A stretch of DNA of 64,000 bases from Streptomyces sp. P9-A4 (lineage in GTDB: Bacteria; Actinomycetota; Actinomycetes; Streptomycetales; Streptomycetaceae), in contig NZ_JAZIFY010000001.1 of assembly GCF_036634195.1 (NCBI RefSeq), positions 1,498,501-1,562,500 of the forward strand. Reading direction: 5' to 3'. The position numbers and the translations under genes were made by a program. The notes under the pieces were generated by a model. That model searched no databases, was not told the origin of the DNA, and saw only the letters and a list, made by a program, of their open reading frames with translations. Of the stretch, positions 1 to 8,367 are shown in pieces; position 1 is the first letter of the stretch; the number at the start of each line of letters is the position of its first letter.

Positions 1-22
1 ACGGTATGAAGGACTGAACGGT

Positions 23-51
23 CGTGCGCCCCGGCACATGGGGGGCGCGCG
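23..51 (-). terminator. Hairpin terminator after the response regulator
   Basis: A G/C-rich stem of about 10 bp (23-32 pairing with 42-51, one imperfect pair) lies immediately beyond the stop codon of the minus-strand response regulator. It has no U tract, which is usual for Streptomyces intrinsic terminators. Confidence 0.5.
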
Positions 52-696
52 TCAGTCGGTGAGGCCGTGGCGGACGGCCCAGAGGGCTGCCTGGGTGCGG
101 TCCGCGAGGTCGAGTTTCATCAGGATGTTCGAGACGTGCGTCTTGACCGTCTTCTCCGAGAGGACGAGCGCGCGGGCGATCTCCCGGTTGGAGCGGCCGT
201 CCGCGATCAGGCCGAGGACCTCGCGCTCCCGCTCCGTGAGGGTCGAGCCGCGTCCCGTACCCCCCGGGGAGTCCTCCTGGGCGAGGAGCGCGCCCGCCAC
301 CTCGGGCTGGAGCAGCACGTGCCCGGCGTGGACGGAGCGGATCGCGCCGGCCAGTGCGTCGGGGTCGATGTCCTTGTATACGTACCCGGCGGCGCCGGCG
401 CGGAGCGCGGGGACCACCGTGCGCTGCTCGGTGAAGCTGGTGACGACGAGGACCCTGGCGGGGTTGTCGAGGGCGCGGAGCCGCTTCAGCGCCTCGATGC
501 CGTCGGTGCCGGGCATCTTCACGTCCATGAGGACCACGTCGGGCCGGAGCTCCTCGGCCCTGGCGACGCCCTCGGCGCCGTCGGAGGCCTCGCCGACCAC
601 CTCGATGTCGTCCTGGATCTCCAGGAAGGTGCGCAGCCCTCTGCGGACGACCTGGTGGTCGTCGACCAGCAGGACACGGATCTGCTTGTCAGCCAC
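52..696 (-). CDS. NarL/LuxR-family two-component response regulator
   Basis: A cytoplasmic DNA-binding response regulator of 214 aa, the usual length of the NarL family. The N-terminal receiver domain (about residues 6-122) has the acidic pair in LLVDDHQ and the phospho-acceptor Asp58 in LMDVKMPG. The C-terminal LuxR HTH (about 148-210) carries LTEREREVL and the recognition helix region [13 protein letters not shown]. The gene overlaps the 3' end of the upstream histidine kinase by 8 nt, so the two are translationally coupled and very probably cognate. Target genes cannot be read from the window. Confidence 0.95.
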   Translation of the reverse strand: MADKQIRVLLVDDHQVVRRGLRTFLEIQDDIEVVGEASDGAEGVARAEELRPDVVLMDVKMPGTDGIEALKRLRALDNPARVLVVTSFTEQRTVVPALRAGAAGYVYKDIDPDALAGAIRSVHAGHVLLQPEVAGALLAQEDSPGGTGRGSTLTEREREVLGLIADGRSNREIARALVLSEKTVKTHVSNILMKLDLADRTQAALWAVRHGLTD

Positions 697-1834
697 CGGG
701 AACCTCCATCTCGATCGTGGTGCCCTCGCCCCGGGCCGAGGTCACGGTGAGCGATCCGCCGACGCCGCCGGCCCGGTCCCGCATGGAGACGAGGCCGAGG
801 TGGCGGCCGGCGCTGCGGACCGTACCGGGGTCGAAGCCTTTGCCGTCGTCGGTGACGGTCAGCCGCGCCCCCTGGCCGGCGCGGGCGAGGGAGACGGTGA
901 CGAGTCCGGCGTCCGCGTGCCTGAGGGCGTTGTGCAGGGCCTCCTGGGCGACCCGGAGGACGGCCTCCTCCTGGGCGGCGGGCAGGGCGCGGGCCCCGGC
1001 GCTCTCGAAGGTGACCCGGGCGCTGTGGGCACGGTCCAGGACCTGGATCTGGGTACGGAGGGTGTGGACGAGGCCGTCCTCGTCCAGGGCCGCGGGGCGG
1101 AGCTCGACGACGGCGGCGCGCAGTTCGTCGGCGGCCTCGGCGGCGAGCGCGGCGACCTGCTGGAGCTCTCCCTTGGCGCGGGCGGGGTCACGGTCGACGA
1201 GGGCGGCGGCGGCCTGGGCGGTGAGCCGGAGGGAGAAGAGCTTCTGGCTGACGGCGTCGTGCAGCTCGTGGGCGAGGCGGGAGCGCTCCTCGGCGATGGT
1301 GAGCTCGCGGCTGCGCTCGTACAGGCGGGCGTTGGTGAGGGCGATGGCGGCGTGCTGGGCGAGGATCGAGAGGAGTTCCTCGTCCTCGGCGGTGAAGCCG
1401 CAGCCGCCGGTCTCCTTCGGGCAGCGCTTGTTGGCGAGGAAGAGGGCGCCGAGGGTCTCGTCGCCGTCCCTGACGGGGAGGCCGAGGAAGTCGGACATCT
1501 CGGGGTGGGCGTCGGGCCAGCCCTCGAAGCGGGGGTCCTCGCGGACGTCGGCGAGCCGTTCGGGCTCGGCCTTGTGGAGCATCGCGGCCAGGATGCCGTG
1601 CTGCCGGGGCAGCGGGCCGATCGCCTTCCACTGTTCGTCGCTGACGCCGTCGACGACGAACTGGGCGAAGCCGCCGTGGTCGTCGGGGACGCCCAGGGCC
1701 GCGTACTCGGCGTCGAGGAGCTCGCGGGCGGAGGCGACGATCGTCTTGAGGACGTCGCGGACCTCCAGGTGGCGGCTCATCGCCAGGAGTGCGGTGCTCA
1801 CGGCGGCCAGGCCGGAGCTCGGTCGATGGCTCAT
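689..1834 (-). CDS. GAF-domain sensor histidine kinase (HisKA_3 type)
   Basis: Soluble sensor kinase of about 381 aa, partner of the overlapping response regulator. A GAF domain (about 22-170) precedes a HisKA_3 dimerisation segment, with phospho-acceptor His189 in [10 protein letters not shown], and a HATPase_c domain (about 275-378) with [11 protein letters not shown]. No membrane segment is visible, so the signal is probably intracellular and sensed by the GAF domain. The frame is open 41 codons further upstream. I chose the ATG before SHRPSSG because the extra N-terminus is Arg-rich and unlike a folded domain. The GAF ligand is unknown; the domain has a Cys pair (residues 138 and 145) that might bind metal or sense redox state. 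Confidence 0.88.
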   Translation of the reverse strand: MSHRPSSGLAAVSTALLAMSRHLEVRDVLKTIVASARELLDAEYAALGVPDDHGGFAQFVVDGVSDEQWKAIGPLPRQHGILAAMLHKAEPERLADVREDPRFEGWPDAHPEMSDFLGLPVRDGDETLGALFLANKRCPKETGGCGFTAEDEELLSILAQHAAIALTNARLYERSRELTIAEERSRLAHELHDAVSQKLFSLRLTAQAAAALVDRDPARAKGELQQVAALAAEAADELRAAVVELRPAALDEDGLVHTLRTQIQVLDRAHSARVTFESAGARALPAAQEEAVLRVAQEALHNALRHADAGLVTVSLARAGQGARLTVTDDGKGFDPGTVRSAGRHLGLVSMRDRAGGVGGSLTVTSARGEGTTIEMEVPGG

Positions 1835-2260
1835 GTGTTCACCGTACCGGCGGGCCGTGACGGTGCGTATCCGTCCGGAGACCATGGTGGCGGGGACCGG
1901 GGACCTAGGTCGTAGTGCCCGGGGGCCGCTCTCATCCCCGAGGAGTACGGGGCTCACTGTGCGCGTTGCTCACGCAACGGGCGGTGAGTTCGCCAGGGGC
2001 CCGGTGTGAGCCCGCGCATAGGACCCACATCACTTACGAAGCTCGCTAGTGGACCCCGGATGGGGGGTCAGAGTGGGGTGAGCCCGACATCAGGGGGCTT
2101 CTGTGGCCCCTGCACGGGCCCCTGATCCACTACCCGGGATCGTACGTCACACCTTTGCCACGGGATTTTGCTGCCGCTAAGAATTGCCCCCGTCGCCGCC
2201 GAGTTGGCGAGACACCGCCCCGGTGGAGCGACCCCCTGCGATTCGAAGAGGTAGTCCGTT
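1835..2260. other. Divergent intergenic region with structured leader
   Basis: 426 bp between the divergent kinase and transglycosylase genes. It holds a perfect small palindrome CGTTGC-TCAC-GCAACG at 1964-1979 and a hairpin with arms ATCAGGGG and CCCCTGAT at 2089-2096 and 2119-2126. The latter lies in the probable 5' leader of the transglycosylase. No small ORF in it is convincing. Promoters for both genes must be here, but no box is strong enough to assign. Confidence 0.5.
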
Positions 2261-3049
2261 ATGTCTGCGAACACCCCTGGCCACAGTCGTGGTCTGAAGA
2301 AGACCCACAAGGCCACGATCGCCGGCGTCGCCGCTCTGGGCGTCGCAGCCATCACCCTCTCCCTCGTGCCGGGCAACGGCAGCACCGAGACCGAGCCGCA
2401 GGCTCTCTCCGGTACGCAGCAGGTGGCCTGGTCGTACAACGCGAACAGCCCGCAGGCGAAGGCGCTGGCCGCCAGCATCGACAAGCAGCAGACCACCATC
2501 GGTCTGAAGGCCAAGCAGGAGGCCGACGCGAAGGCCAAGGCCGCCGCGAAGGCGAAGGCGGACGCCAAGGCCAAGGCGGACGCGAAGGCGAAGGCCGACG
2601 CCAGGGCCAAGGCCGCCGCGAAGGCCAAGGCGGACGCCAGGGCCAAGGCCGAGGCGAAGGCCAAGGCGAGCAAGCGCGCCGCCGAGAAGGCCGCCGCGAG
2701 CCGTTCCGTCGCCCGTACCCCGGTCTTCGCGGACAACCTCGACGGCTGGATCCGCGAGGCGCTGTTCATCATGGACAAGCACGACATCCCGGGCAGCTAC
2801 AACGGCCTGCACAAGAACATCATGCGCGAGTCCAGCGGCAACCCGCGGGCCATCAACAACTGGGACATCAACGCCATCAACGGCATCCCGTCCAAGGGTC
2901 TGCTCCAGGTCATCTACCCGACCTTCAAGACCTACCACGTGCCCGGCACCGCGTTCGACCAGTACGACCCGGTCGCCAACATCGTCGCCGCCGCCAACTA
3001 CGCGGCCGACCGCTACGGCTCCATCGACAACGTCAACAGCGCGTACTGA
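2261..3049 (+). CDS. Secreted lytic transglycosylase with Ala/Lys-rich linker
   Basis: A 262-aa exported muramidase-like protein. A hydrophobic export segment (about 18-37) follows a Lys-rich start. Residues about 85-148 are an almost pure Ala/Lys/Asp linker built of AKAKADAK-type repeats. The C-terminal SLT-like domain (about 155-262) has the probable catalytic Glu190 in IMRESSGNP and the substrate-groove motif SKGLLQVI. It should cleave the MurNAc-GlcNAc bond in peptidoglycan. The ATG is preceded by AAGAGG. It is monocistronic and faces the FHA-ABC gene across a strong terminator. The linker could bind anionic wall polymers or span the wall; that is inference. Confidence 0.85.
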   Translation: MSANTPGHSRGLKKTHKATIAGVAALGVAAITLSLVPGNGSTETEPQALSGTQQVAWSYNANSPQAKALAASIDKQQTTIGLKAKQEADAKAKAAAKAKADAKAKADAKAKADARAKAAAKAKADARAKAEAKAKASKRAAEKAAASRSVARTPVFADNLDGWIREALFIMDKHDIPGSYNGLHKNIMRESSGNPRAINNWDINAINGIPSKGLLQVIYPTFKTYHVPGTAFDQYDPVANIVAAANYAADRYGSIDNVNSAY

Positions 3050-3072
3050 TCCCGGTACCCGGTCCGCTGTCG

Positions 3073-3120
3073 TACGCCGAAGGGCGGCACCCCCTGTGCG
3101 GGGTGCCGCCCTTCGGCGTA
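3073..3120. terminator. Bidirectional terminator, 21-bp perfect stem
   Basis: Perfect inverted repeat 3073-3093 / 3100-3120 with a 6-nt loop, between the convergent stops of the transglycosylase (3049) and the FHA-ABC gene (3137). It serves both directions. Confidence 0.9.
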
Positions 3121-3136
3121 CCGGTGCGTCCCGTGG

Positions 3137-5746
3137 CTACTTGCGCATGACCTCGGGCTCGTGGCGGCGGAGCAGCCGCGCCACGACGACGCAGCAGACG
3201 ACCGCCATCAGGAGCTGGATGCCGAGGTCCAGGCTCCACTGGCCGACCGTGTGCTCCCACAGCGGGTCGGTGTTGGTGGGGTTCTTGTGGTCCCACGGCG
3301 GCATGAGGCGGCCGAGGTCGAGCGTGGTGCCGGCACCGGCGATGCCCCAGCGGGAGGGCATCAGCCAGGCGAACTGCTCCAGGCCGGGCGAGTCGTACAC
3401 CTGGAAGAGGATGCCGGTGAACACGACCTGGATGATCGCGAACATGACCAGCAGGGGCATCGTCTTCTCGGCGGTCTTCACCAGCGCGGAGATGACCAGG
3501 CCGAACATCATCGAGGTCAGGCCGAGGCCGATGACCTGGATGCAGATCTCGACGGCCGGCGGCATGAACAGGCCCTCTGCGGGCAGCTGGCGCGTGGAGA
3601 AGCCGATGCCGCAGATGATCACGCCCTGGAAGGCGGTGATCAGGCCGAGGACGATGACCTTGGACATCAGGTACGCGGAGCGGGACAGGCCGGTGGCGCG
3701 CTCCCGCTCGTAGATGACCCGTTCCTTGATCAGCTCACGGACCGAGTTCGCCGCGCCGCTGAAGCACATGCCGACCGCGAGGATCAGCATGATCGTGCCC
3801 GCGTCGCCGTTGTAGCGGGACGGCGCCTTCGGCGAGCCGAGGCCGAAGTCGGCCGGGATGACCACCGAGACCGCGCCGAGGACGGCGGGCAGGATGACCA
3901 TCAGGCCCAGGAAGCCCTTGTCGGAGGCGATGACGGAGACGTAGCGGCGGATCAGGGTCCACAGCTGGGAGCCCCAGCCCTGCGGCTTCGGCGGCCTGGA
4001 CATCGCCTGCTGCGGCATCTGGACCGGCTGCGCGGCGACGGAGTCGATGTCCGCGGCGTACATCTGGTAGTGCTGCGAGCCCTTCCAGCGGCCCGCCCAG
4101 TCGTAGTCGCGGTAGTTCTCGAAGGCGGAGAAGACATCGGCCCAGGTGGAGTAGCCGAAGAAGTTCAGCGCCTCCTCCGGCGGGCCGAAGTACGCCACCG
4201 AACCGCCGGGGGCCATCACCAGGAGCTTGTCGCAGAGGCCCAGCTCGGCCACCGAGTGGGTGACGACGAGGACCGTGCGGCCGTCGTCGGCGAGGCCGCG
4301 GAGCAACTGCATGACATCGCGGTCCATGCCCGGGTCGAGACCGGAGGTCGGCTCGTCCAGGAAGATCAGCGAGGGCTTGGTGAGGAGCTCCAGGGCGACC
4401 GAGACGCGCTTGCGCTGACCACCGGAGAGGGAGGTGACCTTCTTCTCCTTGTGGATGTCGAGCTTCAGCTCGCGCAGCACCTCGTCGATCCGGGCCTCGC
4501 GCTCGGCCGGGGCGGTGTCGCCGGGGAAGCGGAGCTTGGCCGCGTAGCGCAGCGCCTTCTGGACGGTCAGCTCCTTGTGCAGGATGTCGTCCTGCGGGAC
4601 CAGACCGATGCGCTGGCGCAGCTCGGCGAACTGCTTGTAGAGGCTTCGGTTGTCGTAGAGGACGTCGCCCTCGTTGGCCGGGCGGTAACCGGTCAGCGCC
4701 TTGAGCAGCGTGGACTTTCCGGAGCCGGACGGGCCGATGACACCGATCAGCGACTTCTCCGGGACGCCGAAGGAGACGTCCCTGAGGATCTGCTTGCCGC
4801 CGTCGACCGTGACCGTGAGGTGGCGGGCCGAGAAGGAGACCGAGCCGGTGTCGACGAACTCTTCCAGCTGGCCGCCGACGATCCGGAACGTCGAGTGGCC
4901 GACGCCGACGATGTCGTTGGGGCCGAGCAGGGCGCTGCCGCCCTTGGTGATCGGCTGGCCGTTGACGTACGTGCCGTTGTGCGAGCCGAGGTCACGGATC
5001 TCCATGCGGCCGTCGGGCGTCGCGTGGAACTCGGCGTGGTGCCGCGAGACCTGGAGGTCGGAGACGACCAGCTGGTTCTCGAGGGCACGGCCGATCCGCA
5101 TGACGTGACCGAGGGCCAGCTGGTGGAACGTGGTGGGGCTGCGGTCGGCATAGGCCGACGACGCCCCCGCGGCGGCGCCGGGCTGACCGTGTCCCTGCTG
5201 CGCGGGCACGTGCGGCTGCGCCGGGGGCTGCTGCCAGCCGTCGTTCGGCTGCGGGGCCTGGTGCTGCGGCGGCTGCGGCTGCTGGTGCTGCGGCGGGGCC
5301 TGGTGGGTGATCCACTCGGCCTGCTCGGCGCCCTGGTGGGCCGCGACGGGCTGAGCCACCGGTGCCTGGGCCGGCGGCTGGTGGGCGTGCGGTGCCTGGG
5401 CCTGCGGGGCCTGGGCCTGCGGGGCCTGCGGGGCTCCCTGGGCTCCGGCGGCGAGATTCAGCCGCGGACCATCGGTCGCGTTCCCCAGGTGGACGGCCGA
5501 ACCCGGGCCGATCTCCATCTGGTGGATCCGCTGCCCCCGCAGGAACGTGCCGTTGGTGGAGCCGTGGTCCTCGATGACCCAACTCCGGCCGCCCCAGCTG
5601 ATGGTGGCGTGGCGCCACGAGACCCTGGCGTCGTCGATGACCAGGTCACCCTGCGGGTCGCGGCCCAGGGTGTACGACCTGGACGGATCGAGCGTCCAGG
5701 TCCTTCCATTCAATTCCAGTACGAGTTCTGGCACTCCATGCCCCAC
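3137..5746 (-). CDS. FHA-domain ABC transporter, fused ATPase and permease
   Basis: 869-aa half-transporter fused to two phosphothreonine-binding FHA domains. FHA1 lies at about 25-80 (GRDPQGDLVI, STNGTFL) and FHA2 at about 215-275 (RIGRALENQLV, SHNGTYVNG), separated by a Pro/Gln/Ala-rich low-complexity linker. The ABC domain (about 305-540) has Walker A GPSGSGKST, signature LSGGQRKR and Walker B LIFLDEPTSGLDP. An ABC2-type membrane domain with about six helices follows. The architecture matches the mycobacterial Rv1747 type, where FHA domains dock a Ser/Thr kinase. By analogy this exporter may be controlled by a PASTA-type or other STPK; no kinase is in the window. The GTG start at 5746 has GGGGGA about 8 nt upstream. 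Confidence 0.92.
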   Translation of the reverse strand: MGHGVPELVLELNGRTWTLDPSRSYTLGRDPQGDLVIDDARVSWRHATISWGGRSWVIEDHGSTNGTFLRGQRIHQMEIGPGSAVHLGNATDGPRLNLAAGAQGAPQAPQAQAPQAQAPHAHQPPAQAPVAQPVAAHQGAEQAEWITHQAPPQHQQPQPPQHQAPQPNDGWQQPPAQPHVPAQQGHGQPGAAAGASSAYADRSPTTFHQLALGHVMRIGRALENQLVVSDLQVSRHHAEFHATPDGRMEIRDLGSHNGTYVNGQPITKGGSALLGPNDIVGVGHSTFRIVGGQLEEFVDTGSVSFSARHLTVTVDGGKQILRDVSFGVPEKSLIGVIGPSGSGKSTLLKALTGYRPANEGDVLYDNRSLYKQFAELRQRIGLVPQDDILHKELTVQKALRYAAKLRFPGDTAPAEREARIDEVLRELKLDIHKEKKVTSLSGGQRKRVSVALELLTKPSLIFLDEPTSGLDPGMDRDVMQLLRGLADDGRTVLVVTHSVAELGLCDKLLVMAPGGSVAYFGPPEEALNFFGYSTWADVFSAFENYRDYDWAGRWKGSQHYQMYAADIDSVAAQPVQMPQQAMSRPPKPQGWGSQLWTLIRRYVSVIASDKGFLGLMVILPAVLGAVSVVIPADFGLGSPKAPSRYNGDAGTIMLILAVGMCFSGAANSVRELIKERVIYERERATGLSRSAYLMSKVIVLGLITAFQGVIICGIGFSTRQLPAEGLFMPPAVEICIQVIGLGLTSMMFGLVISALVKTAEKTMPLLVMFAIIQVVFTGILFQVYDSPGLEQFAWLMPSRWGIAGAGTTLDLGRLMPPWDHKNPTNTDPLWEHTVGQWSLDLGIQLLMAVVCCVVVARLLRRHEPEVMRK

Positions 5747-6033
5747 TACTTGTCCCCCGATGTACCCCCGTCGCGGGGAGTCCAGGGATGGCGAATCATC
5801 CGGGGGGAACTATTTCAGGCCCGGTCCCCTCTCCGAAAGTCGGGCCGCGTGAAGACCCGGCAGAGGCTCCGCCCGGACCACCCAGGAGACTCCCCCGGGC
5901 TCCCCCGACTCCTCCCGGAGGCGCCCGCGCGTACCGTACGGGCCCCTTCGCGGCATGTGCGCGACCACTCGGGTGTCCGCAGGACGGGACGGGGGGCCGG
6001 GTGGCACGCGGTGCCCGATACGGTGGAAGCACC
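5747..6033. other. Divergent promoter region, FHA-ABC and serB
   Basis: 287 bp separating the two divergent starts. It is GC-rich with many proline-type codons by chance. I see no repeat, operator or convincing small gene in it. Confidence 0.5.
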
Positions 6034-7248
6034 ATGAGCGCATCGCAGACCTCAGACGTTCCCACCCTTCTCGTCAAGATCTTCGGGAAGGACCGTCCCG
6101 GGATCACCGCCGGACTCTTCGACACCCTCGCCGCCTACTCCGTCGACGTCGTGGACATCGAGCAGGTCGTCTCCCGCGGCCGCCTCGTCCTGTGCGCGCT
6201 CGTCACCGAGCCGACCGTCGCCTCCCAGGGCGAGCTCCGGGCCACCGTGCACAGCTGGGCCGAGTCGCTGAGGCTCCAGGCCGAGATCATCTCCGGCACG
6301 GGCGACAACCGTCCCCGGGGCGAGGGGCGCTCGCACGTCACCGTCCTGGGCAACCCGCTGACCGCGGAGCGGACGGCGGCCATAGCGGCCAGGATCGCCG
6401 AGTCCGGTGGCAACATCGACCGTATCTTCCGGCTGGCGAAGTACCCCGTCACGGCGGTCGAGTTCGCCGTCTCCGGCTGCGAGACCGAGCCGCTGCGGAC
6501 CGCGCTCGCCACCGAGGCCCACTCCATCGGCGTCGACGTGGCCGTGGTCTCGGCCGGGCTGCACCGGCGGGCCCAGCGGCTGGTCGTCATGGACGTCGAC
6601 TCGACGCTGATCCAGGACGAGGTGATCGAGCTCTTCGCGGCGCACGCCGGCTGCGAGGACAAGGTCGCCGAGGTGACGGCGGCGGCGATGCGCGGCGAGC
6701 TGGACTTCGAGCAGTCGCTGCACGCGCGCGTGGAGCTGCTCGCCGGTCTCGACGCGTCGGTGGTGGACAAGGTCCGCGCCGAGGTGCGCCTGACGCCCGG
6801 GGCGCGGACCCTGATCCGTACGCTCAAGCGGCTCGGCTACCAGGTGGGTGTCGTCTCCGGCGGGTTCACGCAGGTCACGGACGATCTGAAGGAGCGGCTG
6901 GGGCTGGACTTCGCCTCCGCCAACACCCTGGAGATCGTGGACGGCAAGCTGACCGGGCGGGTGACCGGCGAGATCGTGGACCGGGCGGGCAAGGCGCGGC
7001 TGCTGCGCCGGTTCGCGCGGGAGGCGGGTGTGCCGCTGGCGCAGACCGTGGCGATCGGTGACGGGGCGAACGACCTGGACATGCTGAACGCGGCCGGGCT
7101 CGGCGTCGCGTTCAACGCGAAGCCGGTGGTGCGCCGGGCCGCGGACACGGCGGTGAACGTGCCCTTCCTGGACACCGTGCTGTACCTGCTGGGGATCACC
7201 CGCGAAGAGGTCGAGGCCGCGGACGGCGACGAGGACCTGCTGCACTGA
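6034..7248 (+). CDS. serB: Phosphoserine phosphatase SerB
   Basis: Catalyses O-phospho-L-serine to serine, the last step of serine biosynthesis, in the cytoplasm. The 404-aa protein has two ACT-like regulatory domains (about 10-90 and 100-175) and a C-terminal HAD domain. HAD motif I is DVDST with nucleophile Asp187, motif II is VVSGG, and the metal motif is GDGANDLDML. Double-ACT SerB is the usual actinobacterial form and suggests amino-acid feedback. The frame is open further upstream, but the ATG at 6034 begins the conserved ACT region and follows GGTGGAAG. It ends in a strong shared terminator facing the SixA-type gene. Confidence 0.96.
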   Translation: MSASQTSDVPTLLVKIFGKDRPGITAGLFDTLAAYSVDVVDIEQVVSRGRLVLCALVTEPTVASQGELRATVHSWAESLRLQAEIISGTGDNRPRGEGRSHVTVLGNPLTAERTAAIAARIAESGGNIDRIFRLAKYPVTAVEFAVSGCETEPLRTALATEAHSIGVDVAVVSAGLHRRAQRLVVMDVDSTLIQDEVIELFAAHAGCEDKVAEVTAAAMRGELDFEQSLHARVELLAGLDASVVDKVRAEVRLTPGARTLIRTLKRLGYQVGVVSGGFTQVTDDLKERLGLDFASANTLEIVDGKLTGRVTGEIVDRAGKARLLRRFAREAGVPLAQTVAIGDGANDLDMLNAAGLGVAFNAKPVVRRAADTAVNVPFLDTVLYLLGITREEVEAADGDEDLLH

Positions 7249-7305
7249 CCGGTACGCGAAGGGGCCCGGTCGTCGGCTGACGGCCGGGCCCCTTCGCGTA
7301 CCGGT
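7248..7305. terminator. Bidirectional terminator, 22-bp stem
   Basis: Perfect inverted repeat 7248-7269 / 7284-7305 between serB and the convergent phosphatase gene. Confidence 0.9.
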
Positions 7306-7318
7306 TCGGGCGGGTGGA

Positions 7319-7837
7319 TCAGGCGTGCGGGGTCCAGAAGTCGACGAGCCGGCCGGCGCCGTGCTCCAGGGACTTCCAGGAGCCGTTGAAGACGATGACG
7401 GCGAAGGCGGAGGTCGGGAAGCCGCTCCGGTCCATCCGGGCCGGGGCGTCGCCCTCAACCTCACCGGCCAGGGCGTCGGCGAGTGCGTGGATCCCGGGGT
7501 TGTGGCCGATGACCAGGAGGTCGGTGACCTCGTCCGAGGTCTCGTTGAGCAGGGCGATGAGCTCGCCGAGGGAGGCGTCGTAGAGCCGGTCCTCGTACAC
7601 GGTCCTGGGGCGCTCCGGCAGTTCCTGCACGGCCAGCTTCCAGGTCTCGCGGGTCCTGGTGGCGGTCGAGCAGAGAGCCAGGTCGAAGGTGAGGCCGCTC
7701 GCGGCGAGCCTGCGGCCGGCGACGGGGGCGTCCGCGCGGCCTCGCTCGGCGAGGGGGCGCTCGTGGTCGGACTCCTGGTTCCAGTCCGCCTTGGCGTGTC
7801 GGAGCAGCACGATCCTGCGGGGTGTGTCGACGCTCAT
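7319..7837 (-). CDS. SixA-type histidine phosphatase
   Basis: 172-aa histidine-phosphatase (phosphoglycerate mutase-like) protein. The catalytic RHG-type motif is LLRHAKAD with His14, and the second conserved His is in VIGHNPGIH. Compact members like this dephosphorylate phosphohistidine proteins such as HPt domains (SixA), but in actinomycetes the substrate is not established. The gene stands alone between the serB terminator and a small membrane-protein gene. Confidence 0.88.
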   Translation of the reverse strand: MSVDTPRRIVLLRHAKADWNQESDHERPLAERGRADAPVAGRRLAASGLTFDLALCSTATRTRETWKLAVQELPERPRTVYEDRLYDASLGELIALLNETSDEVTDLLVIGHNPGIHALADALAGEVEGDAPARMDRSGFPTSAFAVIVFNGSWKSLEHGAGRLVDFWTPHA

Positions 7838-7872
7838 GGTTCTCAGCTTCGCACGAAACGGCTCGCGCCGAC

Positions 7873-8076
7873 TCAGAGAGAGAGCGTTTGCTGGATCCGC
7901 TCCAGGACCCCGCCGATCCCGGCGGCACCGAGGGGCTCGTGCACCTCACCCGGCCCTGCCATCAGCAGCAGGAGGGCGACGAAGGCGGCTGCCGGGAGGG
8001 CGAGGGCCCACCAGGGCAGCCGGGTGTCGACGCTGCTCGTCGTGGGCCGGACCCGGGTGTACGTGTGGGCCGACAT
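7873..8076 (-). CDS. Small single-pass membrane protein, unknown function
   Basis: Not recognised functionally. The 67-aa product has a polar N-terminus, one transmembrane helix (WWALALPAAAFVALLLLMAG) and a short amphipathic tail. The ATG at 8076 was chosen over an in-frame upstream GTG at 8121 because GGAGG lies 5-6 nt before it. The gene is transcribed towards the SixA-type gene with a 35-nt gap and may share its transcript. Confidence 0.65.
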   Translation of the reverse strand: MSAHTYTRVRPTTSSVDTRLPWWALALPAAAFVALLLLMAGPGEVHEPLGAAGIGGVLERIQQTLSL

Positions 8077-8196
8077 GACCGCCTCCGTGGGTGAGTGCTC
8101 CGCGTTCCCTGTTGTCTCCAACCTAGGGATCGCGGGCCCCTCGGCCCATCCGGTGATCCACCCACTTCACCCTGACACCCACCCCCTAGGGGATGC

Positions 8197-8209
8197 GGGG
8201 GTTACCCCC
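8197..8209 (-). terminator. Possible weak hairpin after the 38-aa gene
   Basis: GGGGG-TTA-CCCCC, next to the palindrome CCCCTAGGGG (8183-8192), lies just downstream of the small transporter-partner gene. It is short and only suggestive. Confidence 0.3.
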
Positions 8210-8233
8210 ACCTCCGGGCGGGACGAACCGGTC

Positions 8234-8350
8234 TCACGGGGAGGCGACCGAGGCGATGACGGCGATCACGACCGTGATGCCCAGCATCGCGCCGAGCACG
8301 ATGAGCAGCTTCTTCTGGCCGTTCTTGGGGTTGGGTTCGAGGACTGGCAT
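8234..8350 (-). CDS. 38-aa transporter-associated membrane peptide (SGM_5486 type)
   Basis: A gene below usual ORF cut-offs. The product starts MPVLEPNPKNGQKK and continues with one transmembrane helix (LLIVLGAMLGITVVIAVIA) and a three-residue tail. This matches the tiny SGM_5486-type proteins found in Streptomyces directly after CynX/NimT-like MFS genes. Here the ATG lies 17 nt beyond the MFS stop codon in the same direction, so the two are almost certainly cotranscribed. Its role (stabiliser or regulator of the exporter) is inference from position. Confidence 0.75.
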   Translation of the reverse strand: MPVLEPNPKNGQKKLLIVLGAMLGITVVIAVIASVASP

Positions 8351-8367
8351 GCGAACAGTCTCGCATC

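Noticed and set aside
38..1915. Long plus-strand open frame over the two-component genes
   Set aside because: It is a shadow of two clear minus-strand genes and has the low-complexity Gly/Ala/Arg composition typical of antisense frames in GC-rich DNA.
2041..2260. Possible c-di-AMP (ydaO) riboswitch before the lytic transglycosylase
   Set aside because: Such riboswitches do precede wall hydrolases in Streptomyces, and the leader is structured, but I could not find the conserved core motifs. A covariance-model search would settle it.
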